The notes below the pieces were generated by a model. That model saw nothing but the letters and a program-made list of their open reading frames with translations, was not told the origin of the DNA and searched no databases. A stretch of 8,877 nucleotides of DNA. Source: Acidimicrobiia bacterium. Its GTDB lineage: Bacteria; Actinomycetota; Acidimicrobiia; Acidimicrobiales; Hopanoidiivorantaceae. The position numbers were made by a program, and so were the translations under genes. Of this stretch, positions 1 through 5,219 are shown piece by piece; positions within the stretch are counted from its first letter, which is position 1, and each line of letters starts with the position of its first letter. Location: contig JAHRAM010000067.1 of assembly GCA_020027305.1 (NCBI GenBank), positions 1 to 8,877 on the forward strand. Direction: 5' to 3'.

Positions 1-431
1 ACACCGCTAATTTGGGAAGCCTCATTAGAAGTGCTGAATGTGCTGGAGCAACTGGGCTGGTGATGAGTAGACATAGGTCTGCTTCAATTACAGCTGCCAC
101 AGCAAAAGCTGCTTCAGGTGCTATTGAATATTTGCCGATGGCTGTAGTTTCGGGAATACCGCAAACACTAGAAACACTAAAATCACATAATGTTTGGACG
201 GTAGGGCTTGACCAAAATGCTGATAGCTCAATCTATGACATCAAATTTGCCAACGAACCGATTGCTTTAGTTATTGGGGCAGAGGGCGAGGGCTTGAAAA
301 ATCTAACGAAAAAACGCGTAGACACTTTAGCTTCAATTCCACTCCATGGCAGAATCAGCGCACTAAATGCAGCGGTGGCATCAGCGGTGGCATGTTTTGA
401 GATTCAAAGGTTGCGTGAATCTTCAAAATAA
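1..431 (+). CDS. rlmB: SpoU/TrmH-family RNA 2'-O-methyltransferase, C-terminal part (RlmB-like), 5' truncated by window edge
   Basis: The reading frame is open to the left edge (first whole codon at base 3), so this is the 3' part of a gene and the TTG at base 12 is not its start. Visible SpoU signatures are motif 1 (ANLGSLIRSAECAGATG), motif 2 (ALVIGAEGEGL) and motif 3 (IPLHGRISALNAAVASAVA), in the order and spacing of the knotted AdoMet-binding SpoU domain. Family members transfer a methyl group from AdoMet to a ribose 2'-OH; the nearest known role is 23S rRNA G2251 (RlmB), acting in the cytoplasm. The segment between motifs 1 and 2 (RSASITAATAKAASGAIEYLP) resembles the RlmB subgroup. Motif 3 reads SALNAA where SLNVS is usual, a mild deviation. 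Gene family is secure; the exact RNA target is inferred. It runs toward the minus-strand tRNA; no clear terminator was seen after the stop. Confidence 0.85.
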   Translation, partial: TANLGSLIRSAECAGATGLVMSRHRSASITAATAKAASGAIEYLPMAVVSGIPQTLETLKSHNVWTVGLDQNADSSIYDIKFANEPIALVIGAEGEGLKNLTKKRVDTLASIPLHGRISALNAAVASAVACFEIQRLRESSK

Positions 432-533
432 AAATCGCTAACAATATACGATATAGCTACCGACATAAAACACAAATATCAAAATACATGCTAAAAATAC
501 TAGAAATAAAAAAATGTCTTAGGGCAAAGGCTG

Positions 534-607
534 AGCCCGAGGTGGGATTCGAACCCACTACCTCCTGTTTACAAGACAGGTGCTCTAGCCAAATGAGCTA
601 CTCGGGC
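534..607 (-). tRNA. tRNA-Thr (anticodon UGU)
   Basis: Read on the minus strand, bases 601-607 and 535-541 form a perfect 7-bp acceptor stem (GCCCGAG/CTCGGGC). A 4-bp D stem (GCTC/GAGC), a 5-bp anticodon stem (CCTGT/ACAGG) with the 7-base loop CTTGTAA, a 5-base variable loop and a T arm (GTGGG TTCGAAT CCCAC) follow. Loop positions 34-36 are TGT, which decodes ACA (Thr). The discriminator base is U (base 534) and the next bases are CAG, so CCA is not encoded and must be added enzymatically. An A run at 508-514 would give a U tract downstream of the tRNA, a possible weak terminator. Confidence 0.97.
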
Positions 608-615
608 ATACTAAA

Positions 616-644
616 AGAATACAAATTTATGCTACAAGATGTAA
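616..644 (-). promoter_or_regulatory. Promoter of the tRNA-Thr gene
   Basis: On the minus strand a TTACAT (-35, bases 639-644) is followed after exactly 17 bases by TATTCT (-10, bases 616-621). The tRNA 5' end lies 8 bases further on, so transcription would start at or next to the mature 5' end. It overlaps the upstream region of the divergent LytR_C gene, so the two start regions share the same roughly 48 bp. Confidence 0.55.
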
Positions 645-647
645 TCT
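642..647 (+). promoter_or_regulatory. Candidate -10 element for leaderless LytR_C-protein mRNA
   Basis: TAATCT (TANNNT type) lies 8 bases before the ATG at 656, and there is no Shine-Dalgarno sequence between them. This is the layout of actinobacterial leaderless transcripts, where the mRNA starts at the start codon. No good -35 box is visible. Inferred from position only. Confidence 0.35.
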
Positions 648-655
648 AATTATTG

Positions 656-1213
656 ATGGACAAAACTAATATTAAAGGAGCTATATTAGCTTTAGTTGCA
701 ATCGCAATCGGAGTGTTGGTGCTGGCACTAGCACTTGATGGCCCTAGTGGAAGCGAGACAGCTACTACAACCACTACTACCACAACGACGACCACACTCC
801 CAGAAACCACAACCACAACAGCGCCAACCCCAACTGTTCGAGCTCCCAGCCAAGTGACTTTAGTGATAGCAAATGGAACTGACGTAGATGGGGCAGCTGG
901 AAAACTCACTGACACACTAAAGGGGCTCGGCTATATCACCGAACAAGCCCATAACACCACCGAACCACAAAACACCTATAACATTTTTTATCTACCTGGC
1001 TGGGAAGAAGAAGCTAAAGTAGTTGCCCGTGCTATTGGCGCAATCAACGACCAAGCAGTAAATACATTGGTTCAACCGCTACCGATTAACTATGAATTTG
1101 CAGAAGTTGGGGATTCTGTTATTGTAATCATTATTGGAAAAGACGCCTCATTAATTAATTCAGAACCAGTGGCTAGCCCCGAAGACGTTTCCAGCAATTC
1201 TGCAACTTCGTAA
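656..1213 (+). CDS. Membrane-anchored LytR_C-domain protein with Thr-rich linker
   Basis: A 185-residue protein. Residues 1-7 are short and basic, residues 8-27 form one hydrophobic membrane segment, and there is no signal-peptidase or lipobox motif, so it should be anchored with the rest outside. Residues about 36-59 are a threonine-rich linker (a run of 11 Thr, then LPE, then five Thr), followed by residues about 66-163 that look like a LytR C-terminal domain (QVTLVIANGTDVDGAAGKL at its start, alternating beta strands and helices). LytR_C domains occur at the ends of LytR-CpsA-Psr cell-wall ligases and alone in short actinobacterial membrane proteins; their biochemical role is not settled. 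The catalytic LCP domain is absent. ATG at 656 is preferred to the adjacent TTG at 653. No Shine-Dalgarno sequence; probably leaderless. Convergent with the CysO-like gene. Confidence 0.75.
   Translation: MDKTNIKGAILALVAIAIGVLVLALALDGPSGSETATTTTTTTTTTTLPETTTTTAPTPTVRAPSQVTLVIANGTDVDGAAGKLTDTLKGLGYITEQAHNTTEPQNTYNIFYLPGWEEEAKVVARAIGAINDQAVNTLVQPLPINYEFAEVGDSVIVIIIGKDASLINSEPVASPEDVSSNSATS
774..830 (+). repeat. Threonine-codon (ACN) low-complexity tract
   Basis: Eleven consecutive ACN codons (774-806), three other codons, then five more ACN codons (816-830). The third bases are mixed (T, A, C and G all occur), so the DNA is not a pure microsatellite; this points to selection for the Thr-rich extracellular linker rather than simple slippage. 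Confidence 0.8.
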
Positions 1214-1231
1214 AATTCTGTTGAAGCCACC

Positions 1232-1245
1232 AGCTCTAGTGAGCT
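1232..1245. terminator. Small hairpin between convergent LytR_C and CysO-like genes
   Basis: AGCTC (1232-1236), a TAGT loop and GAGCT (1241-1245) form a perfect 5-bp hairpin between the two convergent stop codons, overlapping the CysO-like stop. There is no T tract on either side, so activity as an intrinsic terminator is doubtful. Confidence 0.2.
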
Positions 1246-1519
1246 AGCCGCCTGCTACTGCTGGCACTAGCGAAAGCGTCTGTCCATCTTTCACCGCTGT
1301 TTTAGTTCCCTCCATATATCGGGTGTCTTCATCGTCAATGAAGATGTTCACAAACCGCTTGGCTTCTCCGTTTTCATCCAAAATGCGCTCCTTGAAACCA
1401 GGATGCTTTGCTTCTAGGCCGTCTAATGCCTCTGAAACATTTTCACCTTCTACTTCAACTTCGCCAACTCCATCTGTCAAAACTCTAAGGGTAGTTGGAA
1501 TACGAATAATTACACTCAT
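1244..1519 (-). CDS. CysO/MoaD/ThiS-like ubiquitin-fold sulfur carrier protein
   Basis: A 91-residue protein ending in LSLVPAVAGG. The terminal Gly-Gly of this family is adenylated by a MoeB/ThiF-type enzyme and converted to a thiocarboxylate that donates sulfur. The sequence, from memory, closely follows mycobacterial CysO: start SVIIRIPTTLR, LDGLEAKHPG, a KRFVNIFIDDEDTRY segment and the ending PAVAGG. CysO delivers sulfide to O-phosphoserine in the CysM cysteine pathway. Length matches the family. The partners cysM and mec, found beside cysO in mycobacteria, are absent here, so a role in molybdopterin or thiamine sulfur transfer cannot be excluded. ATG at 1519 (minus strand) has no Shine-Dalgarno sequence but has TAGGCT 7 bases upstream, suggesting a leaderless mRNA. 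Divergent from groEL. Confidence 0.82.
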   Translation of the reverse strand: MSVIIRIPTTLRVLTDGVGEVEVEGENVSEALDGLEAKHPGFKERILDENGEAKRFVNIFIDDEDTRYMEGTKTAVKDGQTLSLVPAVAGG

Positions 1520-1526
1520 TATTTAA

Positions 1527-1532
1527 AGCCTA
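1527..1532 (-). promoter_or_regulatory. Candidate -10 element for leaderless CysO-like mRNA
   Basis: On the minus strand TAGGCT (TANNNT) lies 7 bases before the ATG, with no ribosome binding site in between. The spacing fits initiation at the start codon. No matching -35 box at 16-18 bases was found. Confidence 0.35.
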
Positions 1533-1614
1533 CACATTTTTTCTGCCAATTATTTCTACCAATTATATGAGCCAACGTATTTAGTAGCCATGAGTAGGCC
1601 ATCAAATTCTTGTC

Positions 1615-1645
1615 TTGTCAAAATTTGTCTTTTAATGTATATAAT
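1615..1645 (+). promoter_or_regulatory. Candidate groEL promoter
   Basis: TTGTCA (1615-1620) is followed by TATATA (1638-1643, 17-base spacer) or TATAAT (1640-1645, 19-base spacer). Transcription would start near 1650, leaving a leader of roughly 105-110 bases. No CIRCE inverted repeat (TTAGCACTC-N9-GAGTGCTAA) and no HspR-type repeat (CTTGAGT-N7-ACTCAAG) was found in 1520-1759. The 8-mer CTTGTCAA covering the -35 recurs at 4311-4318 and, inverted, at 5149-5156. Confidence 0.5.
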
Positions 1646-1743
1646 TAATTTTGTTGTAAGGCAAGTTTGAAAGCACTGCTCAACAGAGCTATTAAATAAA
1701 AATGCTAAACAAAAAAGAGGGAAAAGGAAAAATAAAAAAAGGA

Positions 1744-1750
1744 AAAGGAG
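1744..1750 (+). promoter_or_regulatory. Strong ribosome binding site of groEL
   Basis: AAAGGAG lies 9 bases before the ATG at 1760, at the end of a purine-rich leader (about 1711-1750) with two more GG-containing repeats of the same type. It fixes the groEL start and predicts high translation. Confidence 0.85.
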
Positions 1751-1759
1751 ATAATCAAA

Positions 1760-3385
1760 ATGGCAAAAGATATCCGTTTTAGTGAAGAGGCAAGACGTTC
1801 TCTTGAATCAGGAATGAACCAACTGGCAGATGCTGTCAGAGTAACCCTTGGCCCTAAGGGTAGAAATGTAGTTTTAGAAAAGAAATGGGGCGCACCTACT
1901 ATCACCAACGATGGGGTTTCTATTGCCAAAGAGATTGACCTTGAAGACCCTTATGAAAAAATCGGTGCTGAATTAGTAAAAGAAGTTGCTAAGAAAACCG
2001 ATGATGTTGCTGGCGATGGAACTACTACTGCTACCGTGCTTGCTTGGACAATGGTTCGTGAAGGGCTAAGAAATGTAGCAGCAGGGGCAAACCCAATGTT
2101 GCTAAAGAAAGGCATTGAAGCTGGTGTTCAAGCAGCCACTGAAGCAATCAAAAAAGAAAGCAAAGATGTGGGTGGCTCAAAAGAACAAGTTGCACAAGTT
2201 GCCACAATATCTGCAGCCGACGAAGAAATCGGAGCACAAATATCAGAGGCCATTGAAAAGGTTGGTAGAGACGGCGTAATCACCGTTGAAGAATCACAAA
2301 CATTTGGAATGGATTTAGATTTCGTTGAGGGTATGCGTTTTGACAAGGGTTATATCTCTCCTTATTTCATAACCGACCCTGACCGCATGGAAGCAGTGCT
2401 TGATGATCCTTATATCTTGTTGGTAAGTTCTAAGATTTCAGCTGTTCGTGATGTGGTTCCATTGCTTGAAAAAGTTATGCAAGCTAGCAAGCCACTTTTA
2501 ATTATCTCAGAAGATGTTGAAGGGGAAGCCTTAGCAACCCTAGTTGTCAATAAAATACGAGGAACTCTAAATGCTTTTGCTGTGAAGGCTCCTGGATTTG
2601 GCGACCGCAGAAAAGCAATGCTCGAAGACATGGCGATTTTGACTGGCGGGCAAGTCATCTCAGAAGAGGTCGGACTAAAACTTGAAAACGCCACGATTGA
2701 CTTGCTTGGGCAAGCCAGAAAAATTGTTATAAGCAAAGATGAGACAACTATCATTGAAGGCAATGGTGAAAAATCAGGGGTTGAAGGGCGAATTGCCCAG
2801 ATAAAAAATGAAATTGAAAGCACCGACTCAGATTATGACCGCGAAAAACTCCAAGAGCGCCTTGCCAAACTCTCTGGTGGTGTTGCCATTTTGAAAGTCG
2901 GTGCCGCCACAGAAGTGGAATTGAAAGAAAAGAAGCATCGCATTGAAGATGCAGTCAGCACAACCAAAGCAGCTATGGAAGAAGGCGTAGTTGCAGGCGG
3001 GGGCGTAACGCTAATCCGTGTTAAACCAGTTGTTGACAAAGTGGCCGATTCACTGAAAGACCCAGATGAGGCAACAGGCGCAAGAATTATTGCTTCCGCT
3101 CTGGCAGGCCCACTCTATCAAATTGCAGACAACGCTGGAATGGATGGCGGAGTTGTAGTTGGCAAAGTTCAAGAGTTGTCAGGACCCAATGGTCTAAATG
3201 CAGAAACTGGAGAATATGAAGACCTTATTGCAGCTGGCGTCATTGATGCTACTAAAGTAACGCTTTCAGCACTTCAAAATGCAGGTTCAATTGCTGCCCT
3301 GTTTCTCACAACCGAAGCCGTAGTAGCAGATCAACCAGACCAAAATGATTCAGCGGGCGGAGGCATGCCCAATATGGACTTCTAG
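1760..3385 (+). CDS. groEL: Chaperonin GroEL (60 kDa, Hsp60)
   Basis: 541 residues, normal length for the family. GroEL forms a double heptameric ring in the cytoplasm that encloses non-native proteins and, with GroES and ATP, lets them fold. Visible signatures: TLGPKGRNV (29-37), TNDGVSIAKEI with Asp51, the nucleotide-binding GDGTTTAT (85-92, Asp86), the catalytic Asp397 in RIEDAVSTTKAA, and EEGVVAGGG just after. The C terminus is GGGMPNMDF, a short Gly/Met tail rather than the His-rich tail of many actinobacterial GroEL1 proteins, so this is probably the general (GroEL2-type) chaperonin. groES is not adjacent; separate groEL is common in actinobacteria. Transcribed alone or with the next gene 36 bp downstream, since no terminator was seen between them. 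Confidence 0.98.
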   Translation: MAKDIRFSEEARRSLESGMNQLADAVRVTLGPKGRNVVLEKKWGAPTITNDGVSIAKEIDLEDPYEKIGAELVKEVAKKTDDVAGDGTTTATVLAWTMVREGLRNVAAGANPMLLKKGIEAGVQAATEAIKKESKDVGGSKEQVAQVATISAADEEIGAQISEAIEKVGRDGVITVEESQTFGMDLDFVEGMRFDKGYISPYFITDPDRMEAVLDDPYILLVSSKISAVRDVVPLLEKVMQASKPLLIISEDVEGEALATLVVNKIRGTLNAFAVKAPGFGDRRKAMLEDMAILTGGQVISEEVGLKLENATIDLLGQARKIVISKDETTIIEGNGEKSGVEGRIAQIKNEIESTDSDYDREKLQERLAKLSGGVAILKVGAATEVELKEKKHRIEDAVSTTKAAMEEGVVAGGGVTLIRVKPVVDKVADSLKDPDEATGARIIASALAGPLYQIADNAGMDGGVVVGKVQELSGPNGLNAETGEYEDLIAAGVIDATKVTLSALQNAGSIAALFLTTEAVVADQPDQNDSAGGGMPNMDF

Positions 3386-3421
3386 GCAACTAATCTAGGC
3401 AAATAAAAAGCCCAGCAATTT

Positions 3422-4195
3422 TTGAATACTGTAAGCGACACTCATCCTTCACCTGATTCACCCTCAGGCGATTTAGAGCACCAAGCTGAAACTGGTTTGA
3501 TGGTAATGCACTTATTCTGCCATTCTCAACTGCACACTAAAAAAGCTATCATTGACCCAGGCTGGAAACCGCCCAACACAAAAATAATACGAATGGCTAT
3601 CAAAGAATTTGAAAAAAAGGATAAAAAGCTCAATCAAATTGTGAGCGTGGAGATTTTGGGGCACAAAGCTGACATTGCTTTTATGCTGCTTAGCCCAAGT
3701 CTTGAAAACCTCATTGACTTTCAGAGGGAACTCCAAAGCTCTGGCTTAAAAATCTCTTATTCCTACCTTTCAATGACTGAGCTTTCAGAATATGCCAAAG
3801 AGCTACCAGAGCCGATGAAAAAAGAGCGCCTCTACCCCACTGTTCCCCCAAAAGAGAAAAATATCTGGTGTTTTTACCCAATGTCAAAATCTAGGGGCGA
3901 AAAAAATAACTGGTTTATTCTTCCCTACGAGGAGCGGAAGGCACTAATGTATGAACATGGAACTTCTGGAAGGAAGTTCTCCGGTAGAGTTGTGCAAGTT
4001 GTCACAGGCTCTACGGGTATCGACGACTATGAATGGGGAGTCACATTGTTTTGCGAGTCCCTACAAGCATTAAAGGATGTGGTGTATACGCTTCGCTTTG
4101 ATGAGGCTTCAGCGAAATATGCCGAATTCGGTCCTTTCTATACTGGCATTGTGCGCTCTAATAAAGAGATTATAGACGCACTGCCCGAGCTGTAA
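3422..4195 (+). CDS. hemQ: HemQ/ChdC coproheme decarboxylase (chlorite dismutase family)
   Basis: 257 residues from a TTG start. The family converts coproheme III to heme b by two hydrogen-peroxide-dependent decarboxylations, the last step of the coproporphyrin-dependent heme pathway, in the cytoplasm. Signatures: YSYLSMTELSEY (113-124), RLYPTVPPKEK, FYPMSKSRGE with the expected catalytic Tyr152, NNWFILPYEERKALMYEHG with the proximal heme ligand His179, GSTGIDDYEWGVTLF and LRFDEASAKYAEFGPFYTG. These match the Bacillota-type enzyme better than the mycobacterial type as I remember it. The start is uncertain: TTG at 3422 is the only start after an in-frame stop at 3404-3406, gives a Pro/Ser/Asp-rich extension and lacks a ribosome binding site; TTG at 3497 or ATG at 3500 would give about 232 residues. 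Lies 36 bp behind groEL and may be cotranscribed. Confidence 0.92.
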   Translation: MNTVSDTHPSPDSPSGDLEHQAETGLMVMHLFCHSQLHTKKAIIDPGWKPPNTKIIRMAIKEFEKKDKKLNQIVSVEILGHKADIAFMLLSPSLENLIDFQRELQSSGLKISYSYLSMTELSEYAKELPEPMKKERLYPTVPPKEKNIWCFYPMSKSRGEKNNWFILPYEERKALMYEHGTSGRKFSGRVVQVVTGSTGIDDYEWGVTLFCESLQALKDVVYTLRFDEASAKYAEFGPFYTGIVRSNKEIIDALPEL

Positions 4196-4220
4196 ACAGG
4201 CGCCAAAAACGTTCCTGTTT
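4194..4220 (+). terminator. Weak hairpin at the hemQ stop codon
   Basis: AAACAGG (4194-4200) can pair with CCTGTTT (4214-4220), 7 bp with a 13-base loop, followed by TTC. It overlaps the stop codon. The stem is weak and the U tract short; a possible terminator only. Confidence 0.3.
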
Positions 4221-4243
4221 TCATTATCTATCTATAAACCATT

Positions 4244-4271
4244 TTTGCGGCTACCGCGAAATTATTTTTAA
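4244..4271 (+). terminator. Candidate intrinsic terminator downstream of hemQ
   Basis: TTTGCGG (4244-4250), loop CTA and CCGCGAA (4254-4260) form a 7-bp stem with one G-T pair, followed by ATTATTTTTA. The GC core and the following T tract fit termination of the groEL-hemQ side before the accessory genes. Confidence 0.45.
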
Positions 4272-4308
4272 CTCTAGATGTGGTGTAAGCAATTTTTTAG
4301 TTGCCCTT

Positions 4309-4319
4309 TTCTTGTCAAC
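4309..4319. repeat. Left arm of an 11-bp inverted repeat flanking the sigma-like gene
   Basis: TTCTTGTCAAC here recurs as its exact reverse complement GTTGACAAGAA at 5148-5158. The two copies bracket the sigma-like gene, one 25 bp before its start and one 31 bp after its stop. No longer flanking homology is visible. Confidence 0.6.
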
Positions 4320-4343
4320 ATCACGAAGAAAGGATAAAGAAAA

Positions 4344-5117
4344 ATGTCAAACATAGTAAAAAACTATCGGCAATTCGCATACCCGACAAGTATGCGTCAA
4401 CTCGACAGAGATTGGAAATATCTCTGCTATTCTCAAAAGGCAATAAAAGAGTTGCAATTTATGATTGACAACCACCACCAGCTCACTCAATTTAGCCCAA
4501 GAGAAATCTTTGAAATTGTGGGAGCGATGGAAGATATGCCTTCAGACAAACGAAACCCTATTTTGGCTGGGCTGTTTCATTTCATCAACAAATTTAAGTT
4601 AGCCAGCAGGCTTATTCTCCAGAGTTTCAAGCCTCAAATCTGGTATCTGCTCAAGATTACTTATTTTGCTGATAGTGAGGAACGCGCTTCCACAATCCTG
4701 ACGATAGCCACAGAAGAGATTATGTCATGGAAACCATCACAAGATGAATTCTGTCATTTCAATCTTTATAGGGTGATTCGCCAGAGAACTCTAGAGGTTG
4801 CTAACAAGTGGAATGTGTGGGAATGTGAAACTCCCTTTGAAATACTTCCTGAAATATTTACATATAATGAGCCAGAACATGACCAGCTACAGCTTGATTA
4901 TCTCACCAAATGGATAGAACAAGTTGCAAATGTGGATCAAGAAATAGCCAGCGTTATAGTTCTAACAAGAGGTGGGATTGCAACTATTTCACAGTTGGCA
5001 GAAAACATGGCGATAAGGCCAGAGTCTCTAAGGCAAAGACGTATGAGAGCTGAGCAAAAACTCAAGCGATACATACTCCACAAAAACAATAACAACAACA
5101 ACCAAAACAAACAATAA
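4344..5117 (+). CDS. Orphan sigma-70/ECF-like protein with C-terminal HTH, function unknown
   Basis: 257 residues; not recognised as a named family. Residues about 88-155 resemble a degenerate sigma region 2: a helical ILQSFKPQIWYLL segment and FNLYRVIRQRTLEVANKW, recalling the WLYRIARN-type end of ECF region 2. Residues about 183-243 resemble region 4 with a helix-turn-helix (TISQLAENMAIRPESLRQRR followed by MRAEQKLK), close to the usual EIAE-lgIs-VksRl-RAr pattern. Residues 1-87 have no match I can name. The C terminus is an Asn/Gln run (HKNNNNNNQNKQ). ATG has an AAAGGA ribosome binding site at 4329-4334. No anti-sigma gene is next to it. It might be an alternative sigma factor or a DNA-binding regulator for the neighbouring defence-like genes; this is inference. 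Confidence 0.6.
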   Translation: MSNIVKNYRQFAYPTSMRQLDRDWKYLCYSQKAIKELQFMIDNHHQLTQFSPREIFEIVGAMEDMPSDKRNPILAGLFHFINKFKLASRLILQSFKPQIWYLLKITYFADSEERASTILTIATEEIMSWKPSQDEFCHFNLYRVIRQRTLEVANKWNVWECETPFEILPEIFTYNEPEHDQLQLDYLTKWIEQVANVDQEIASVIVLTRGGIATISQLAENMAIRPESLRQRRMRAEQKLKRYILHKNNNNNNQNKQ

Positions 5118-5147
5118 AAACAAATAAACAACAATTACGTAAACCAA

Positions 5148-5158
5148 GTTGACAAGAA
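5148..5158. repeat. Right arm of the inverted repeat flanking the sigma-like gene
   Basis: GTTGACAAGAA, the exact reverse complement of 4309-4319. It contains a consensus-like TTGACA, but no -10 box follows at the proper distance before the terminator, so a plain promoter is unlikely. Confidence 0.6.
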
Positions 5159-5166
5159 CAAAAACC

Positions 5167-5201
5167 AAAACCCCTTCAGACTAAAACTCTGGAGGGGTTT
5201 T
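5167..5201. terminator. Strong bidirectional intrinsic terminator
   Basis: AAAACCCCTTCAGA (5167-5180) pairs with TCTGGAGGGGTTTT (5188-5201) over 14 bp with one G-T wobble and a 7-base loop. On the plus strand TTTTGTTTCTT follows; on the minus strand the stem is followed by GGTTTTTG. It sits between two convergent genes, 50 bases after the sigma-like stop and 19 bases beyond the AIPR-like stop, so it can end both transcripts. Confidence 0.9.
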
Positions 5202-5219
5202 GTTTCTTGCAAATGATTT

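Noticed and set aside
534..607. tRNA-Thr as an attachment site for an integrated element
   Set aside because: No integrase gene and no repeat of the tRNA 3' end elsewhere in the window; the accessory block begins more than 3.5 kb away.
646..915. Minus-strand open frame opposite the LytR_C gene with long Val runs
   Set aside because: It is the antisense of the threonine-codon tract; the Val runs are the complement of ACN codons, and there is no ribosome binding site.
1323..1526. Plus-strand open frame opposite the CysO-like gene
   Set aside because: Antisense shadow of a gene with strong family similarity; composition is Ser/Pro/Thr-rich without motifs.
2410..2823. 137-codon minus-strand frame inside groEL
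   Set aside because: GroEL is certain on the other strand; the shadow protein is Ser-rich and has no recognisable feature.
5085..5125. AAC/AAA-rich stretch as a tandem repeat or CRISPR-like array
   Set aside because: It is irregular, short, and mostly codes for the Asn/Gln tail of the sigma-like protein; no spacer-repeat pattern.
5149..5180. TTGACA at 5149-5154 as the -35 box of a promoter
   Set aside because: No -10-like hexamer follows at 16-18 bases; the region runs straight into the terminator stem.
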